Shown: one piece after another, positions 9,151-17,617 of the stretch | Position numbering within the stretch: position 1 is the stretch's first letter | Layout of the letters: the number at the start of each line of letters is the position of its first letter | NCBI GenBank assembly: GCA_022827905.1 | Contig: JAJEIQ010000073.1 | Coordinates: 1 to 64,000, forward strand | Origin: Pseudomonadales bacterium | GTDB taxonomy: Bacteria > Pseudomonadota > Gammaproteobacteria > Pseudomonadales > Azotimanducaceae | DNA length: 64,000 bases | Reading direction: 5' to 3' | Position numbers and translations under genes: made by a program | Notes under the pieces: generated by a model | The model's input: only the letters and a program-made list of their open reading frames with translations | Told to the model about the DNA's origin: nothing | Database searches by the model: none

Positions 9151-9275
9151 GTTCCCGCTGGAGCGAGGGCACAACGAACAGACACGAACCGGAGGTTCGC
9201 GTTCGCGCCCTCGCTGCGGGAACCCTCGGGGCGAGGGCATCTTGCCCTCGCAACGGCGCTCGAAGAGCGCCCTTC
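9151..9275. repeat. compound palindromic repeat, two units
   Basis: 9151-9222 is a long interrupted palindrome: GTTCCCGC pairs with GCGGGAAC, GCGAGGGC with GCCCTCGC, and the loop holds a smaller hairpin (GAACC/GGTTC). 9231-9251 is the compact form, GCGAGGGC and GCCCTCGC around a 5-nt loop, followed at 9256-9272 by GGCGCTC-GAA-GAGCGCC. The second unit, with its flank, recurs almost unchanged at 10898-10950. It fills the gap between the acyl-CoA dehydrogenase operon and ispA. No gene is seen between 8971 and 9297. Confidence 0.85.
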
Positions 9276-9297
9276 CTACGCACCAGCACAGCGCGAA

Positions 9298-10173
9298 TCA
9301 GCTGATCCGCTCGACCGCTTGCCTCCCCAGTTCGGCCAGCAAGGTGTCTTGCAAACCCTCCCGACGCAGCAGGTCCGAGGCCTCCTCGCTCAGCGCCCGC
9401 GCCTCCCGGCGGGCGTCATCCAAGCTCATGAGCGTGACGAACGTGGACTTGTCCGCTTCTTGGTCCGAACCGGCCGGCTTGCCGAGCGTGGTGGTGTCGC
9501 TCACGACATCAAGCACATCGTCAATGATCTGAAAGCCCAGCCCGACGCGGTCGCCGAAGGCCTTTGCCACCGCCATCTGCGCCTCAGTCGCGTCAGCGAA
9601 CAGGGCGCCGATCCGCACCGCGGCGCTGATGAGCGCCCCCGTCTTGGCGGCATGCAGGGCCTTGAGTTCGGCCAATCCCAACCGCTGGCCTTCGCTGGCC
9701 ATGTCGAAGGCTTGCCCGCCGACCATGCCCTGCCAGCCAACGGCCTCGGCCAGCAGGCTTACCGCCACGGCTCGATTGGCCGCGCTTCCGGCCGGCGCCC
9801 CCGCAAGCACCTCGAAGGCCAGGGTTTGCAGCGCATCGCCCACCAGAATGGCCACCGCCTCCCCGTAGGCGGCGTGGCAGCTTGGCCGGCCCCGACGCAG
9901 CGCATCGTCGTCCATGGCCGGCAGGTCGTCATGCACCAGGGAGTATGCGTGGATCAGCTCAACAGCGCAGGCGGGCGGCAGCGCATCCTCCAAGCGGCCG
10001 CCGAAGGCCATGCAGGATGCGCAGGTGAGCATGGGCCGCAGGCGCTTGCCGCCGCCCAAAGCCGCGTAGCGCATGGCGTCCACCAACGGTTGGGCAATGG
10101 GGGAGTGGCTCGGCAGAACGCCGTCCAGCGCCTCTTCAATGGCGGCCCGGACGGCGTCCGGCTCAGCCGTCAT
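9298..10173 (-). CDS. ispA: (2E,6E)-farnesyl diphosphate synthase
   Basis: 291 residues of the trans-polyprenyl synthase family, condensing IPP with DMAPP and GPP in the cytoplasm to make farnesyl diphosphate for quinones and undecaprenyl phosphate. The first aspartate-rich motif is [10 protein letters not shown] (about residue 80) and the second is QIIDDVLD (about residue 220); GGGKRLRP is the IPP-binding segment. It overlaps the xseB stop region by 11 bases on the same strand, the classic xseB-ispA order, though dxs does not follow here. Confidence 0.95.
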   Translation of the reverse strand: MTAEPDAVRAAIEEALDGVLPSHSPIAQPLVDAMRYAALGGGKRLRPMLTCASCMAFGGRLEDALPPACAVELIHAYSLVHDDLPAMDDDALRRGRPSCHAAYGEAVAILVGDALQTLAFEVLAGAPAGSAANRAVAVSLLAEAVGWQGMVGGQAFDMASEGQRLGLAELKALHAAKTGALISAAVRIGALFADATEAQMAVAKAFGDRVGLGFQIIDDVLDVVSDTTTLGKPAGSDQEADKSTFVTLMSLDDARREARALSEEASDLLRREGLQDTLLAELGRQAVERIS

Positions 10174-10417
10174 TCAAGGATCCGAGGTCCAGGTCTTCGA
10201 GCTCGTTGTCTTCGGTGAGGGTGCGCACCCGCAGTTCCGCCTGCTTGAGCGCGGCTTGGCACTGGCGGGTGAGCTTGACGCCCTGCTCAAAGGCGGCGAG
10301 GGAGGCTTCGAGGCCGAGTTCGCCGGACTCCATCTGCTTGACCAGGTCTTCGAGCGCCTTTAAGGCGGCTTCAAAATCGACTTCCGCATCGGCGGCGTCT
10401 TGGTTGGCATCGGTCAT
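10163..10417 (-). CDS. xseB: exodeoxyribonuclease VII small subunit
   Basis: 84 residues with the family core [20 protein letters not shown] followed by [19 protein letters not shown] and an acidic tail. XseB is a small helical subunit that binds several-fold to XseA to form exonuclease VII, which degrades single-stranded DNA to oligonucleotides. The length is normal. It overlaps ispA and lies 4 bases after the small gene upstream; xseA is not in the window. Confidence 0.93.
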   Translation of the reverse strand: MTDANQDAADAEVDFEAALKALEDLVKQMESGELGLEASLAAFEQGVKLTRQCQAALKQAELRVRTLTEDNELEDLDLGSLNDG

Positions 10418-10421
10418 CGCT

Positions 10422-10673
10422 TCAGGCCGCGTCGGAGTCGGGATTGGCGGCTTGGCCGGTGCGGTGCCAAGCGCCGCTGGCCGGATCGGCGGCGATCAGC
10501 CCCTCTTCCTCCAGCTTGGAGAACTCGCGGCGCACCATCCACGCGCCCATGGGCTGGTTGCGCGCCCGCAACAGGGCGCAGAGATCGCCAGGACGAAACT
10601 CCGCTTGACCCGATGCTGTCAGCTCACAGATCAGGTCAAAGAGGATTTCCGTGCGTTTTCGATCGATGCTCAT
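10422..10673 (-). CDS. small winged-helix-like conserved protein
   Basis: About 83 residues from ATG 10673 (an upstream extension to 10787 would run into repeat sequence and is unlikely). The sequence [18 protein letters not shown]...[35 protein letters not shown] has the helix-turn-helix plus wing pattern of small DNA-binding proteins, with a phrase ([17 protein letters not shown]) typical of conserved small gammaproteobacterial proteins. No specific function is known to me. It is four bases upstream of xseB and probably co-transcribed with xseB-ispA. Confidence 0.6.
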   Translation of the reverse strand: MSIDRKRTEILFDLICELTASGQAEFRPGDLCALLRARNQPMGAWMVRREFSKLEEEGLIAADPASGAWHRTGQAANPDSDAA

Positions 10674-10777
10674 TGCAATCCAGCCGGCGGCGGCGCCACT
10701 TGTTGCGGACTTGTACCAAAAACGGGGCCTCGGACACAACCGCACCTTGCGTTTTCCTGGAGCTTCCGGGGTTCTGT

Positions 10778-10950
10778 GCGAGGGCAAGATGCCCTCGCTC
10801 CGGGTGCTGCTTGGAGCTTAATCGAGGGCAAGACGCCCTCGCTCCGGGTGCTCTTTGGAGCGAGGGCGTCTTGCGAGCGATGGTGTGATTCCCCGGAGCG
10901 AGGGCATCTTGCCCTCGCAACGGCGCTCGAAGAGCGCCGTTCCCTACGCG
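10778..10950. repeat. cluster of palindromic repeats
   Basis: At least three intact palindromes (10778-10798, 10823-10841, 10898-10918) plus one decayed copy near 10860 whose right arm reads GCGAGCG instead of GCCCTCG. The last unit is followed by GGCGCTC-GAA-GAGCGCC and a flank that repeats the one at 9256-9290. The cluster separates the xseB operon from the Sel1-repeat gene. Confidence 0.85.
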
Positions 10951-10966
10951 CCAGCGCAGAAAATCC

Positions 10967-12376
10967 TCACTCCCGCCACGGTCGGCCTTGTGCGTAAGCA
11001 CCCAGGTGGCGGTTCAATTCACGGACTAGGTCTTCGTTGCCATCGGCCAAGGCCAACGCCTCGCGCTGGGTGGCCAGCGCCTTGTCGAACTGGCCAAGTT
11101 CCGCGTAGGCGGCGGCCAAGGTATCCAGGTAGGACGCGTTGTGCTCCAAGGCCACCGCCTGCTGGGCTTGGACCAGCGCCAACTCGCCGTTGCGCACCCC
11201 GGCGGCGCTGGAGGTGGCGCGCAGCCACGCATAGCCGTTCAGCGCCTCGGCGGTGCCGGCGGCGAGCACCCGTTCCAGCCAGTCCGAAGCCTCGCGCTCC
11301 CGGCCTTCAGCCAGCAGCAGGCGCACCAAGCGCAGGGTCGGGCGGCTAAAGCCCGCTTCCGCCCCGCGCCGATACCAGGCCATTGCCTCCTCGCTGTCCG
11401 CCGCCACGCCCAAGCCCGCCTCGTGGATGTGCCCCAAGCCGACAAAGCTGCCCGGCGCCGCCAAGGCGGCGGCCCGGGTAAACCACTGCCGCGCCGCATC
11501 GAAGTCCCGCTCAAGCCCGTTGCCGGTCAGGTAAGCGTGGGCCAGGTTGGCCATGCCGTTGCCGGAGCCCCGCTCCGCACCCTGCTTGAAGTAGGCTGCG
11601 GCTTCCGCCGCTGAGGCGCCTTCGAGTTCACCGCTGCGAACCATGTAACCCAAGGCGACGGGCGCCTCGGCGCTGCCAGCCTCCACCGCCCGTTCATACC
11701 AATGCTTGGCCTGTTCGGGCTCCGGCTGGTCGGTGAATGCCGTCCGGTAGCTGGCGGCAAGCTGCACCATCGCCGCCCCATGGCCCTGCTCGGCCGCCCG
11801 CTCCAGCCAGATGCGGGCCTCCTCGAGATCATGGGACGGGCCCGCCCCGGTGAGGTAGGCGTAACCCAAGTGGTATTGGCCTGCGGCATGCCCAGCAGCG
11901 GCCGCCCGCGCAAAGAAGCCGAAGGCCAGCGACTTGTCGCTGCGCACCCCATCGCCGTGAAAGTGCAGGCTGCCCCGCGCCACCAGCGCCGCCGGGTTCT
12001 CGGCATCAAACTCCAGCGCACGGGCGTAGTCCTGGGCGGCGGAGACGTGCAGGCCCTCGGCCTGAAAGCTGTAGCCGCGCAGGTAGTAGGCATGGGAGCG
12101 CTCGTGCGGGTGCAGCCGATGGGCCACCACCGCCGGGTCCAGCCAAGTGCGGGCAAAGGCAAACTGCCCCTGCTCAATCAACTCCACGGCCCGGCTGACG
12201 AAAGCGCGGGGATCGAGGGCGGCAGCGTGGGCTAGGGAGCTCATGCAGAAGGCTAGGATGACGACCGCGCAGTGCACCCAGGCGCGTCGGCTGCGTCGGC
12301 GAGCCCCTCGGAGCGAGGGCGTCCCGCCCTCGAACTGGCCGCCAGAACCCGCTTCCTTGCTCCACTGCCGCTTCAT
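10967..12376 (-). CDS. exported Sel1/TPR-repeat protein
   Basis: 469 residues. A hydrophobic signal segment (VHCAVVILAFCMSSLAHA, about 35-52) is followed by tandem Sel1-like repeats, for example GQYHLGYAYLTGAGPSHDLEEARIWLERAAEQGH, spaced every 36 or so residues, and a TPR-like C-terminus. Sel1 proteins are helical scaffolds for protein contacts, often in the periplasm. The first 30 residues before the signal are unusual: FEGGTPSLRG is encoded by a palindromic repeat (12311-12332). Translation may instead begin nearer the hydrophobic segment, for instance at a GTG encoding the V of VHCAVV. The role is not known. Confidence 0.75.
   Translation of the reverse strand: MKRQWSKEAGSGGQFEGGTPSLRGARRRSRRAWVHCAVVILAFCMSSLAHAAALDPRAFVSRAVELIEQGQFAFARTWLDPAVVAHRLHPHERSHAYYLRGYSFQAEGLHVSAAQDYARALEFDAENPAALVARGSLHFHGDGVRSDKSLAFGFFARAAAAGHAAGQYHLGYAYLTGAGPSHDLEEARIWLERAAEQGHGAAMVQLAASYRTAFTDQPEPEQAKHWYERAVEAGSAEAPVALGYMVRSGELEGASAAEAAAYFKQGAERGSGNGMANLAHAYLTGNGLERDFDAARQWFTRAAALAAPGSFVGLGHIHEAGLGVAADSEEAMAWYRRGAEAGFSRPTLRLVRLLLAEGREREASDWLERVLAAGTAEALNGYAWLRATSSAAGVRNGELALVQAQQAVALEHNASYLDTLAAAYAELGQFDKALATQREALALADGNEDLVRELNRHLGAYAQGRPWRE
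12311..12336. repeat. palindromic repeat at the 5' end of the Sel1 gene
   Basis: Arms GCGAGGGC and GCCCTCG around a GTCCC loop at 12313-12332. The right flank AACTGG is identical to the copy at 28776-28800, which shows that the conserved unit extends past the palindrome. It lies inside the reading frame of the Sel1-repeat protein. Confidence 0.8.
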
Positions 12377-12437
12377 ACCCCGATGGTAGCGGATTGCGGC
12401 ACCGTGCTAAACTTCCCCTCCATTCAGCAATCCCATT

Positions 12438-12795
12438 GGGGGCGATACGGTCTCGACGTCGGTATCAAAGCAAAAGGTGCATGCCGAGAGAGTAGCGGCT
12501 CTCGCTAAACAATCGCTGCAAACCTATAGTTGCCAACGACGACAACTACGCACTAGCGGCCTAAAACCCCGCTAACGCCGATGATCCCTCGCCTGCGGGG
12601 TGAAATCGGCGGCAAAAACAGCAGGATCGCGCTTCCGCCCACGCCTGGGGGCGGCAGCGTCAAAACTTTCCGGGCTCGCCAACAGCGCCCTGGCCGCCGG
12701 GCCGCTTGCGGTTAAAGCAATAGACGGACCCTAAGCATGTAGAGCCGATTGCGGCGAACCCACGGACGCGGGTTCGACTCCCGCCGCCTCCACCA
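12438..12795 (+). ncRNA. ssrA: transfer-messenger RNA (tmRNA)
   Basis: 358 bases. The 5' end GGGGGCG (12438-12444) pairs with CGCCTCC (12785-12791), followed by discriminator A and encoded CCA. The T-arm reads GCGGGTTCGACTCCCGC. The 5' domain contains AAGGTGCATGCCGAG, as in E. coli ssrA. The resume codon begins at 12532 and the tag reads ANDDNYALAA before TAA (12562-12564), one residue different from the E. coli tag. tmRNA with SmpB rescues stalled ribosomes and marks the nascent chain for ClpXP. Intact and apparently functional. Confidence 0.97.
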
Positions 12796-12808
12796 ACACC
12801 CCGAGAAC

Positions 12809-14698
12809 ATGTTCCGAGCACGACTTCTCACTCCGGCTCTCCTCCTATCGCTTGTCACTGCGTGCGCACCGCCAGCGACAGACAATCCGGACATACAGGT
12901 TCCTGATCTTCAGGGCGCCACGCCTTGGACCGATCTTGAGCTGGAGGACGGCATAGACGACTTTCACTTTGTCATTGTCAGTGATCGGACATGTTGCGCT
13001 CGACCCGGGGTCTTTGCCGGTGCGATGCCCAAGGTAAATCTGCTTTCACCTGCATTCGTTGTAAGCGTTGGCGATTTAATCGAGGGCTATACCGAGAACC
13101 AAGCTCAGCTAAACCGCGAGTGGGATGAGATAGAGTCGTTTGTCAGTGAGCTTGAGGCGCCATTCTTCTATACCGCAGGCAATCACGACATGAACAACGC
13201 GGTTATGGCTGAAGAGTGGCAACGACGATTCGGCCCTAGCTACTATCACTTCCTATACAAGGATGTGCTGTTCGTCGTCGTCAACAGCGAACTCTTTGGC
13301 ATGGTAAACCAGCCTGACACTCCCGTACCAGGCCCTTGGCAGCAAGCCGATCAAATGGCCTTTATCAAGTCTGTCCTTGCACAGCACCCAGATCCGCGCT
13401 GGACGATCGTGTTGCTGCATCAACCACTATGGAGTTACTCGTCGGTCAACGAAGATTGGCTTGAGGTTGAAGCGTTGCTCGGCGAACGTGACTACACAGT
13501 GTTTGCCGGTCACTTCCATCAGTACAGTCGAGTGACGCGCAATGATCGAAACTTCATCACGCTGGCAACGACAGGCGGAGGCAGCGGACTGCGCGGCACG
13601 GCCTTCGGAGAGTTCGATCACGTCGCCTGGGTGACGATGCGCGACGACGGGCCGCGTATTGCCAACGTCCTGCTCGACGGCATCTATGACGAAGATGTAT
13701 CCAACCCAGAGCTTTTGTCCGGTTTGACAGAAGTCGCGAACGCCATCGAAATGGAGGCGCTGACATCTACTGAACATCTCTTTAGCAATGCGAGCCAGAA
13801 GGTCACCATATCGAACCCTACCGAGTCGATCCTTACGGTCGTCCCGTCCATCGCGCGCCAGACCAACTTTAACATCGAAGGGCTAATGCCCCTGTCGGTA
13901 CCAGCCGGGGAGAGCGTGGAACTGTTTTTGCGTCTCTCCACCGATGAGCCCGTACCCTACCACTCACTCACAACCGCGTCCGTTGAATGGATCGTTACCG
14001 GCATCATTGGTGAAAGGCCTGCCCAATTTCCGGTGTTAAAGCCCATCCTGCCCCTTTCGAAGTATGCGATTGGCACGATAGACGGCGTGGAAGTCGATGG
14101 AGACCTGTCCGAGTGGGGTCCGCTCACTTACAACGCCGCTCGGCAAGGCGATGTCCTATCCCCAGAGCTTGAGCCAAATGACGTTTCCTTTCAGTTCGAT
14201 GTCAGGGAGGGGCCAGAGCACTTGTACATCGCCGTCAATGTCATCGACGATGATGTGAGCGCGCATGCGGACCTCATTCCCAGAGCCCAGGATTCAATTA
14301 CCTTCTCCATAGATCCGCGCGTCCCGCCTGAGAGGGACGCCAGCATGAGTGCTGGCCAAGCCCTATTCAGCGGTGACATCGATGCTCAAGTTTCAACCAT
14401 TGTTTCAACGGGCGCACATGCGAAGGACGAGCTCCTATCCTTCGTCGACGATACAAATGCGAACACGCAAATCTCATTTGCTTCAACCGACACGGGCTAC
14501 GCCGCTGAACTTGCGGTGCCGTTAAGCTATATCGCGTCAAAAGCGCCCAATGGCGACGACTGGCAAGAGGCGCGCATATCCGTAGGCGTTTACGATCTTG
14601 ACAGCGACGCCCATGCCGCCGACGTGTTGTACTGGCAACCCTTTCGCTATGGCGATGCGCCCTTGGCAGGCAGCCAGGTTTTCGTACGCCCTAACTGA
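12809..14698 (+). CDS. secreted metallophosphoesterase lipoprotein with CBM9-like C-terminus
   Basis: About 629 residues. ATG 12809 starts a lipoprotein signal (LLLSLVTAC, lipobox VTAC), so the protein is probably anchored in the outer membrane. A longer frame would begin inside the tmRNA and is rejected. The calcineurin-like metal motifs are IVSDRT (first Asp), VGDLIEG, GNHD, LLHQPLW and AGHFHQYSR, which bind two metal ions. Residues about 450-629 begin with DGVEVDGDLSEWG, the hallmark of CBM9-like beta-sandwich domains. Probably a secreted phosphatase or phosphodiesterase acting on an extracellular polymer or lipid. Stands alone, 13 bases after tmRNA. Confidence 0.8.
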   Translation: MFRARLLTPALLLSLVTACAPPATDNPDIQVPDLQGATPWTDLELEDGIDDFHFVIVSDRTCCARPGVFAGAMPKVNLLSPAFVVSVGDLIEGYTENQAQLNREWDEIESFVSELEAPFFYTAGNHDMNNAVMAEEWQRRFGPSYYHFLYKDVLFVVVNSELFGMVNQPDTPVPGPWQQADQMAFIKSVLAQHPDPRWTIVLLHQPLWSYSSVNEDWLEVEALLGERDYTVFAGHFHQYSRVTRNDRNFITLATTGGGSGLRGTAFGEFDHVAWVTMRDDGPRIANVLLDGIYDEDVSNPELLSGLTEVANAIEMEALTSTEHLFSNASQKVTISNPTESILTVVPSIARQTNFNIEGLMPLSVPAGESVELFLRLSTDEPVPYHSLTTASVEWIVTGIIGERPAQFPVLKPILPLSKYAIGTIDGVEVDGDLSEWGPLTYNAARQGDVLSPELEPNDVSFQFDVREGPEHLYIAVNVIDDDVSAHADLIPRAQDSITFSIDPRVPPERDASMSAGQALFSGDIDAQVSTIVSTGAHAKDELLSFVDDTNANTQISFASTDTGYAAELAVPLSYIASKAPNGDDWQEARISVGVYDLDSDAHAADVLYWQPFRYGDAPLAGSQVFVRPN

Positions 14699-14734
14699 CT
14701 GCCTTAGCCCAGAGGATCTCTAGCGCACCTCTCC

Positions 14735-15637
14735 TCAGCTTGAGAGTTTGCGATCCAGAAATGCAGCCATGGTCTCGATGCTCTCCATGGCTTGCGGAAA
14801 GAAGTCCTCAAGCTGACAGAAGCCGTGCGGCATGTCCTGGTGGTAATCCGTCTCAAACGATTTACCGCACTCCGTTAAAACCGCCTCGAGCGCCTGGCAA
14901 TCCGCCATCAGGCCATCGGCCGTGCCGCAAGTGATCAGCACCTCCGGCAGATTCGCCGCGGCATGGATGGGGGAGACTCTTGGGTCCTTAATGAGATTGT
15001 CCTGATCAGGCCCCAAATAGGAACCCACCATTGCGCCAACAAAATCAAAGTCGGAATTGGGTACTTCTGGATCGGAACTCACCATGTTGGCGAAATCCAG
15101 GGCCGGATAAATGAGCAGCGCGGCTTTGATCGCATCTCTGTTTTCGGCTTGGCTTGCCACCGCGGCTGTTAAGTTTCCACCGGCACTGTCGCCACCCAGG
15201 GCAAGACGGGAAACATCCCCACCATATTCGCCAGCATTCTCTAGAACCCAATCAAGCGCAGTCTCGCAATCATCAAACGCAGCGGGAAAAGGCGCTTCTG
15301 GTGCCAACCGATAGTGCACGTTGAAGACAACAAACCCTCGCTCTGCAAAGCGGTAACCCAATTTTCGATGTGTTTTAGGGCTGCCCAAGACCCAACCGCC
15401 GCCGTGCAAATAGACCAGTATTGGAAACGGACCTTCGCCCTTGGGTCGATGAATGTCGACAGTCAGGTCCTGGCCATCAAAACTCTGTATCACAACATCA
15501 TCAATCGATTCGCCAATCTCCGGTAGGCTGCCATTGACGCCTTCAATAAAGCCATCCAGCACCGATCGCAATTCGAATACATCCTTAGGCGGGTTCTCAG
15601 CGAGAAACGCCATCAATGGATCTACTGCGTCTGTCAT
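14735..15637 (-). CDS. alpha/beta hydrolase, hormone-sensitive-lipase family esterase
   Basis: About 300 residues from ATG 15637, preceded by GAGGAGG. It has the HGGGW oxyanion motif, the nucleophile elbow GDSAGG, and the Asp/His charge-relay region (TCGTADGLMADC ... DMPHGF). Members hydrolyse short acyl esters or lactones in the cytoplasm. The start codon overlaps the stop of the upstream hydrolase (ATGA), so translation is coupled. The combination of two hydrolases suggests catabolism of an ester, perhaps with the acyl-CoA dehydrogenases further upstream. Confidence 0.85.
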   Translation of the reverse strand: MTDAVDPLMAFLAENPPKDVFELRSVLDGFIEGVNGSLPEIGESIDDVVIQSFDGQDLTVDIHRPKGEGPFPILVYLHGGGWVLGSPKTHRKLGYRFAERGFVVFNVHYRLAPEAPFPAAFDDCETALDWVLENAGEYGGDVSRLALGGDSAGGNLTAAVASQAENRDAIKAALLIYPALDFANMVSSDPEVPNSDFDFVGAMVGSYLGPDQDNLIKDPRVSPIHAAANLPEVLITCGTADGLMADCQALEAVLTECGKSFETDYHQDMPHGFCQLEDFFPQAMESIETMAAFLDRKLSS

Positions 15638-16464
15638 GTTCCCTCCTCGTTTCTTCGAACGTCGATTCTTCCATGTTCTCGAAGAAAATTCGAGATCAGC
15701 TTGTTGAGTTCTTCCGGTTTCTCCTGCATTGGAAAGTGGCCCACACCGTCTATGATCGACAATTGTGCGCCTTCTACATGTGACATCACCATATCGGTCC
15801 AAGGGTTGCTGTCCCCTTCTCTTGGTGGGATTCGCCCGCCTTCAGGTGGCGAGTTGGTGGTTTGAATCATCAGCGTTGGCGTGGCCACGTTGCTCAGAAC
15901 CTCTTCCACATGCAGCGCATCAAAGGTGAACAGGTTGGTGATGACCGCTTTGCCCAGCGCTTCTGGAAATTGTGCAGCGCGCGCCACGATAAACTCCTTA
16001 ACCCCCGGAATGGCATCGGGCAGAAACATCTGACTAAACATGGCAGAGATCGCCTGGCTAAAGCCTGCTTGTTCTATACCGGCCAAGAGTGTGGTGAGTT
16101 TTTCCTCCAAGTTGTCTGGCGTTGCCTGCCGGCTCCCATCCACCAGAATCAGACCTGTGAGGGGAGTGGCTGATCCGGAGGCGACCTTGGCGCAAACACG
16201 ACAACCCATGCTATGCCCAATCAATACCGGTTTGTCCAACTGCAACTCGTGTACGAGCACCGCTACGTCCTTGGCAAAGCCTTCGACTGAAGCGTTGTCG
16301 ATATCCGCCTCTGATTTACCGTGCCCGTTCAAATCGACGGTGATGATGTCGTAGCTGTCCGAAAAGGCTTTGACCTGCAGGTCCCAATCCGTGCGATCGC
16401 AGGCTAAGCCGTGCACAAACACGATCGGGGGACCCGAGGCTAATCCGGTTCTTTCGTAGTGCAT
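15634..16464 (-). CDS. alpha/beta hydrolase
   Basis: 276 residues with a strong ribosome binding site (GGAGGCAGGAAG before ATG). Motifs: VHGLACDRTDW near the N-terminus, DLNGHGKS, the nucleophile elbow GHSMGC (about residue 84-89), and a C-terminal GVGHFPMQEKPEELN holding the catalytic His. Cytoplasmic hydrolase of the epoxide hydrolase/2-hydroxymuconate hydrolase superfamily; substrate unknown. First gene of a two-gene operon overlapping the HSL-type esterase. It is transcribed away from the AbiEi-like gene. Confidence 0.87.
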   Translation of the reverse strand: MHYERTGLASGPPIVFVHGLACDRTDWDLQVKAFSDSYDIITVDLNGHGKSEADIDNASVEGFAKDVAVLVHELQLDKPVLIGHSMGCRVCAKVASGSATPLTGLILVDGSRQATPDNLEEKLTTLLAGIEQAGFSQAISAMFSQMFLPDAIPGVKEFIVARAAQFPEALGKAVITNLFTFDALHVEEVLSNVATPTLMIQTTNSPPEGGRIPPREGDSNPWTDMVMSHVEGAQLSIIDGVGHFPMQEKPEELNKLISNFLREHGRIDVRRNEEGT

Positions 16465-16514
16465 CTTCCTGCCTCCCAGATGAGTTGTAACAGATCTAAC
16501 TCACAGCGGAGTAT

Positions 16515-16544
16515 GGAAATTTGACGAAACATGTTCAAATCTCC
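16515..16544. promoter_or_regulatory. inverted repeat upstream of abiEi-like gene, candidate operator
   Basis: GGAAATTTGA (16515-16524) and TCAAATCTCC (16535-16544) form a 10-bp inverted repeat with one mismatch and a 10-bp spacer, 24 bases before the AbiEi start codon. AbiEi antitoxins are known to repress their own promoter by binding inverted repeats, so this is a plausible operator. It could also affect the divergent hydrolase promoter. Confidence 0.45.
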
Positions 16545-16567
16545 GCGTTAAAGGCCGATAATGAGAC

Positions 16568-17392
16568 ATGATTCGTCATCGGCGCAGCTTAACTGACTAC
16601 ATGAACCGGCTTCTTTCGGAAGGCCGGGCAGTGTTCACTGCCGAAGAGGCAGAGCGGACGCTTGGCGTCCGGCACCGGGCGTTCCTTGATGCTGCGGAGC
16701 GGCTGCAGCGGCGGGGGATGCTGCTGCAGCTGCGCCGGGGATTCTATGTCATTGTTCCGCCGCAGTTCGCCACTTGGGGCGCACCGCCGCCAGCATGGTA
16801 CATCAATGCGCTGATGGCCCGAGAGGATGAACCCTACTACGTCGGGCTGCTCAAGGCGGCGGAGCTGCATGGCGCGACACATCAGGCCGTTATGGAATTC
16901 CAGGTTGTCTGCGGGAAACGGCTCCCTGAAATCCGAGCCGGGCGCAATCGGGTCGTTTTCTATTTTCGCCGGGACATGGCTTCGCTGGCGGCAGGCGTTG
17001 AGGGCCACAAGACCGACACCGGGACTATGGAGATTTCATCGGCCGAACTAACCGCCTTGGATCTGTTGCGCTATCCCCAAGCAACAGGCGGCATCGATAG
17101 CATCGCCACGGTGCTCCCGGATCTCGGCGGGACCATCAAACCGGAGCGGCTCGCTTTGCTGTCGAGAGCTTTCGAGCGGCCGGTGGTTCAGCGGCTTGGG
17201 CATCTGCTCGAGCATGTTGGCCGGGATGATCTGGCCGGACCTATGCAGGAACGATTGCGCTCGCAGGGCGCGTTGCGTTGGACCGAGCTTGATCCGCAGG
17301 CGGCACGTCACCCCGACTTCACTCCGAATCCACAGGTGCGTGACGCCAAGTGGAAGGTCGTAGTGAGGCGAGTGCCGGAGCCGGACCTGTGA
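16568..17392 (+). CDS. AbiEi-family antitoxin / transcriptional repressor (orphan)
   Basis: 274 residues. The N-terminal winged helix (SLTDYMNRLLSEGRAVFTAEEAERTLG, then RLQRRGMLLQLRRGFYVIVP) and the C-terminal domain (FRRDMASLAAGVEGHKTDTG through ALDLLRYPQATGGIDSIATVLPDL) match the AbiEi antitoxins of type IV toxin-antitoxin systems. AbiEi represses the operon and counters AbiEii, a nucleotidyltransferase that blocks tRNA function. The toxin should start in overlap with the stop codon: GTG at 17389 is there and encodes VISAQNI, a typical AbiEii start, but the gene then breaks off. The antitoxin itself is full length. Confidence 0.85.
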   Translation: MIRHRRSLTDYMNRLLSEGRAVFTAEEAERTLGVRHRAFLDAAERLQRRGMLLQLRRGFYVIVPPQFATWGAPPPAWYINALMAREDEPYYVGLLKAAELHGATHQAVMEFQVVCGKRLPEIRAGRNRVVFYFRRDMASLAAGVEGHKTDTGTMEISSAELTALDLLRYPQATGGIDSIATVLPDLGGTIKPERLALLSRAFERPVVQRLGHLLEHVGRDDLAGPMQERLRSQGALRWTELDPQAARHPDFTPNPQVRDAKWKVVVRRVPEPDL

Positions 17393-17409
17393 TTTCGGCG
17401 CAGAACATA
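17389..17409 (+). pseudogene. AbiEii toxin stub
   Basis: GTG overlapping the AbiEi stop codon, followed by ISAQNI, the usual beginning of AbiEii/AbiGii nucleotidyltransferase toxins. From 17410 the frame continues with unrelated residues and no AbiEii motif (such as WxxxxPWxxxxQVEQDL) follows. The rest of the toxin is missing. Short match, but its position at the exact expected overlap supports it. Confidence 0.6.
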
Positions 17410-17469
17410 CCGCTGTCTTCGCGAGGCGGGCGCAGTTCAGTGGCGGTGCATGGGCTGCCAGAAAGAGAA

Positions 17470-17487
17470 ACGCCCCTTTCGGGGCGT
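17470..17487. terminator. strong hairpin after abiEi
   Basis: ACGCCCC, loop TTTC, GGGGCGT: a perfect 7-bp stem. There is no run of T after it, so it may be a transcription attenuator or the scar of the deleted region rather than a classical intrinsic terminator. Confidence 0.4.
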
Positions 17488-17617
17488 CGGGCCAGCGCCG
17501 TAGCTGCTGGCGGGGTATGTGCAATCATGCGTTAGCCGTGGGCGAGATGTCAACAGCGGTGTGGGCTGTGTTGCGAGCGGGTGCGAGTATCAACGTGACG
17601 AGAAGGACAAAGATAAG

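Noticed and set aside
12760-12795. tmRNA 3' end as attachment site of a genomic island
   Set aside because: No second copy of the tmRNA 3' end and no integrase were seen up to 27 kb.
12749-12808. Upstream extension of the metallophosphoesterase
   Set aside because: These codons lie in the 3' end of tmRNA; the lipoprotein signal starts at 12809.
17410-17535. Continuation of the AbiEii stub frame as a small protein
   Set aside because: No family resemblance after the first seven codons; probably noncoding after the deletion.
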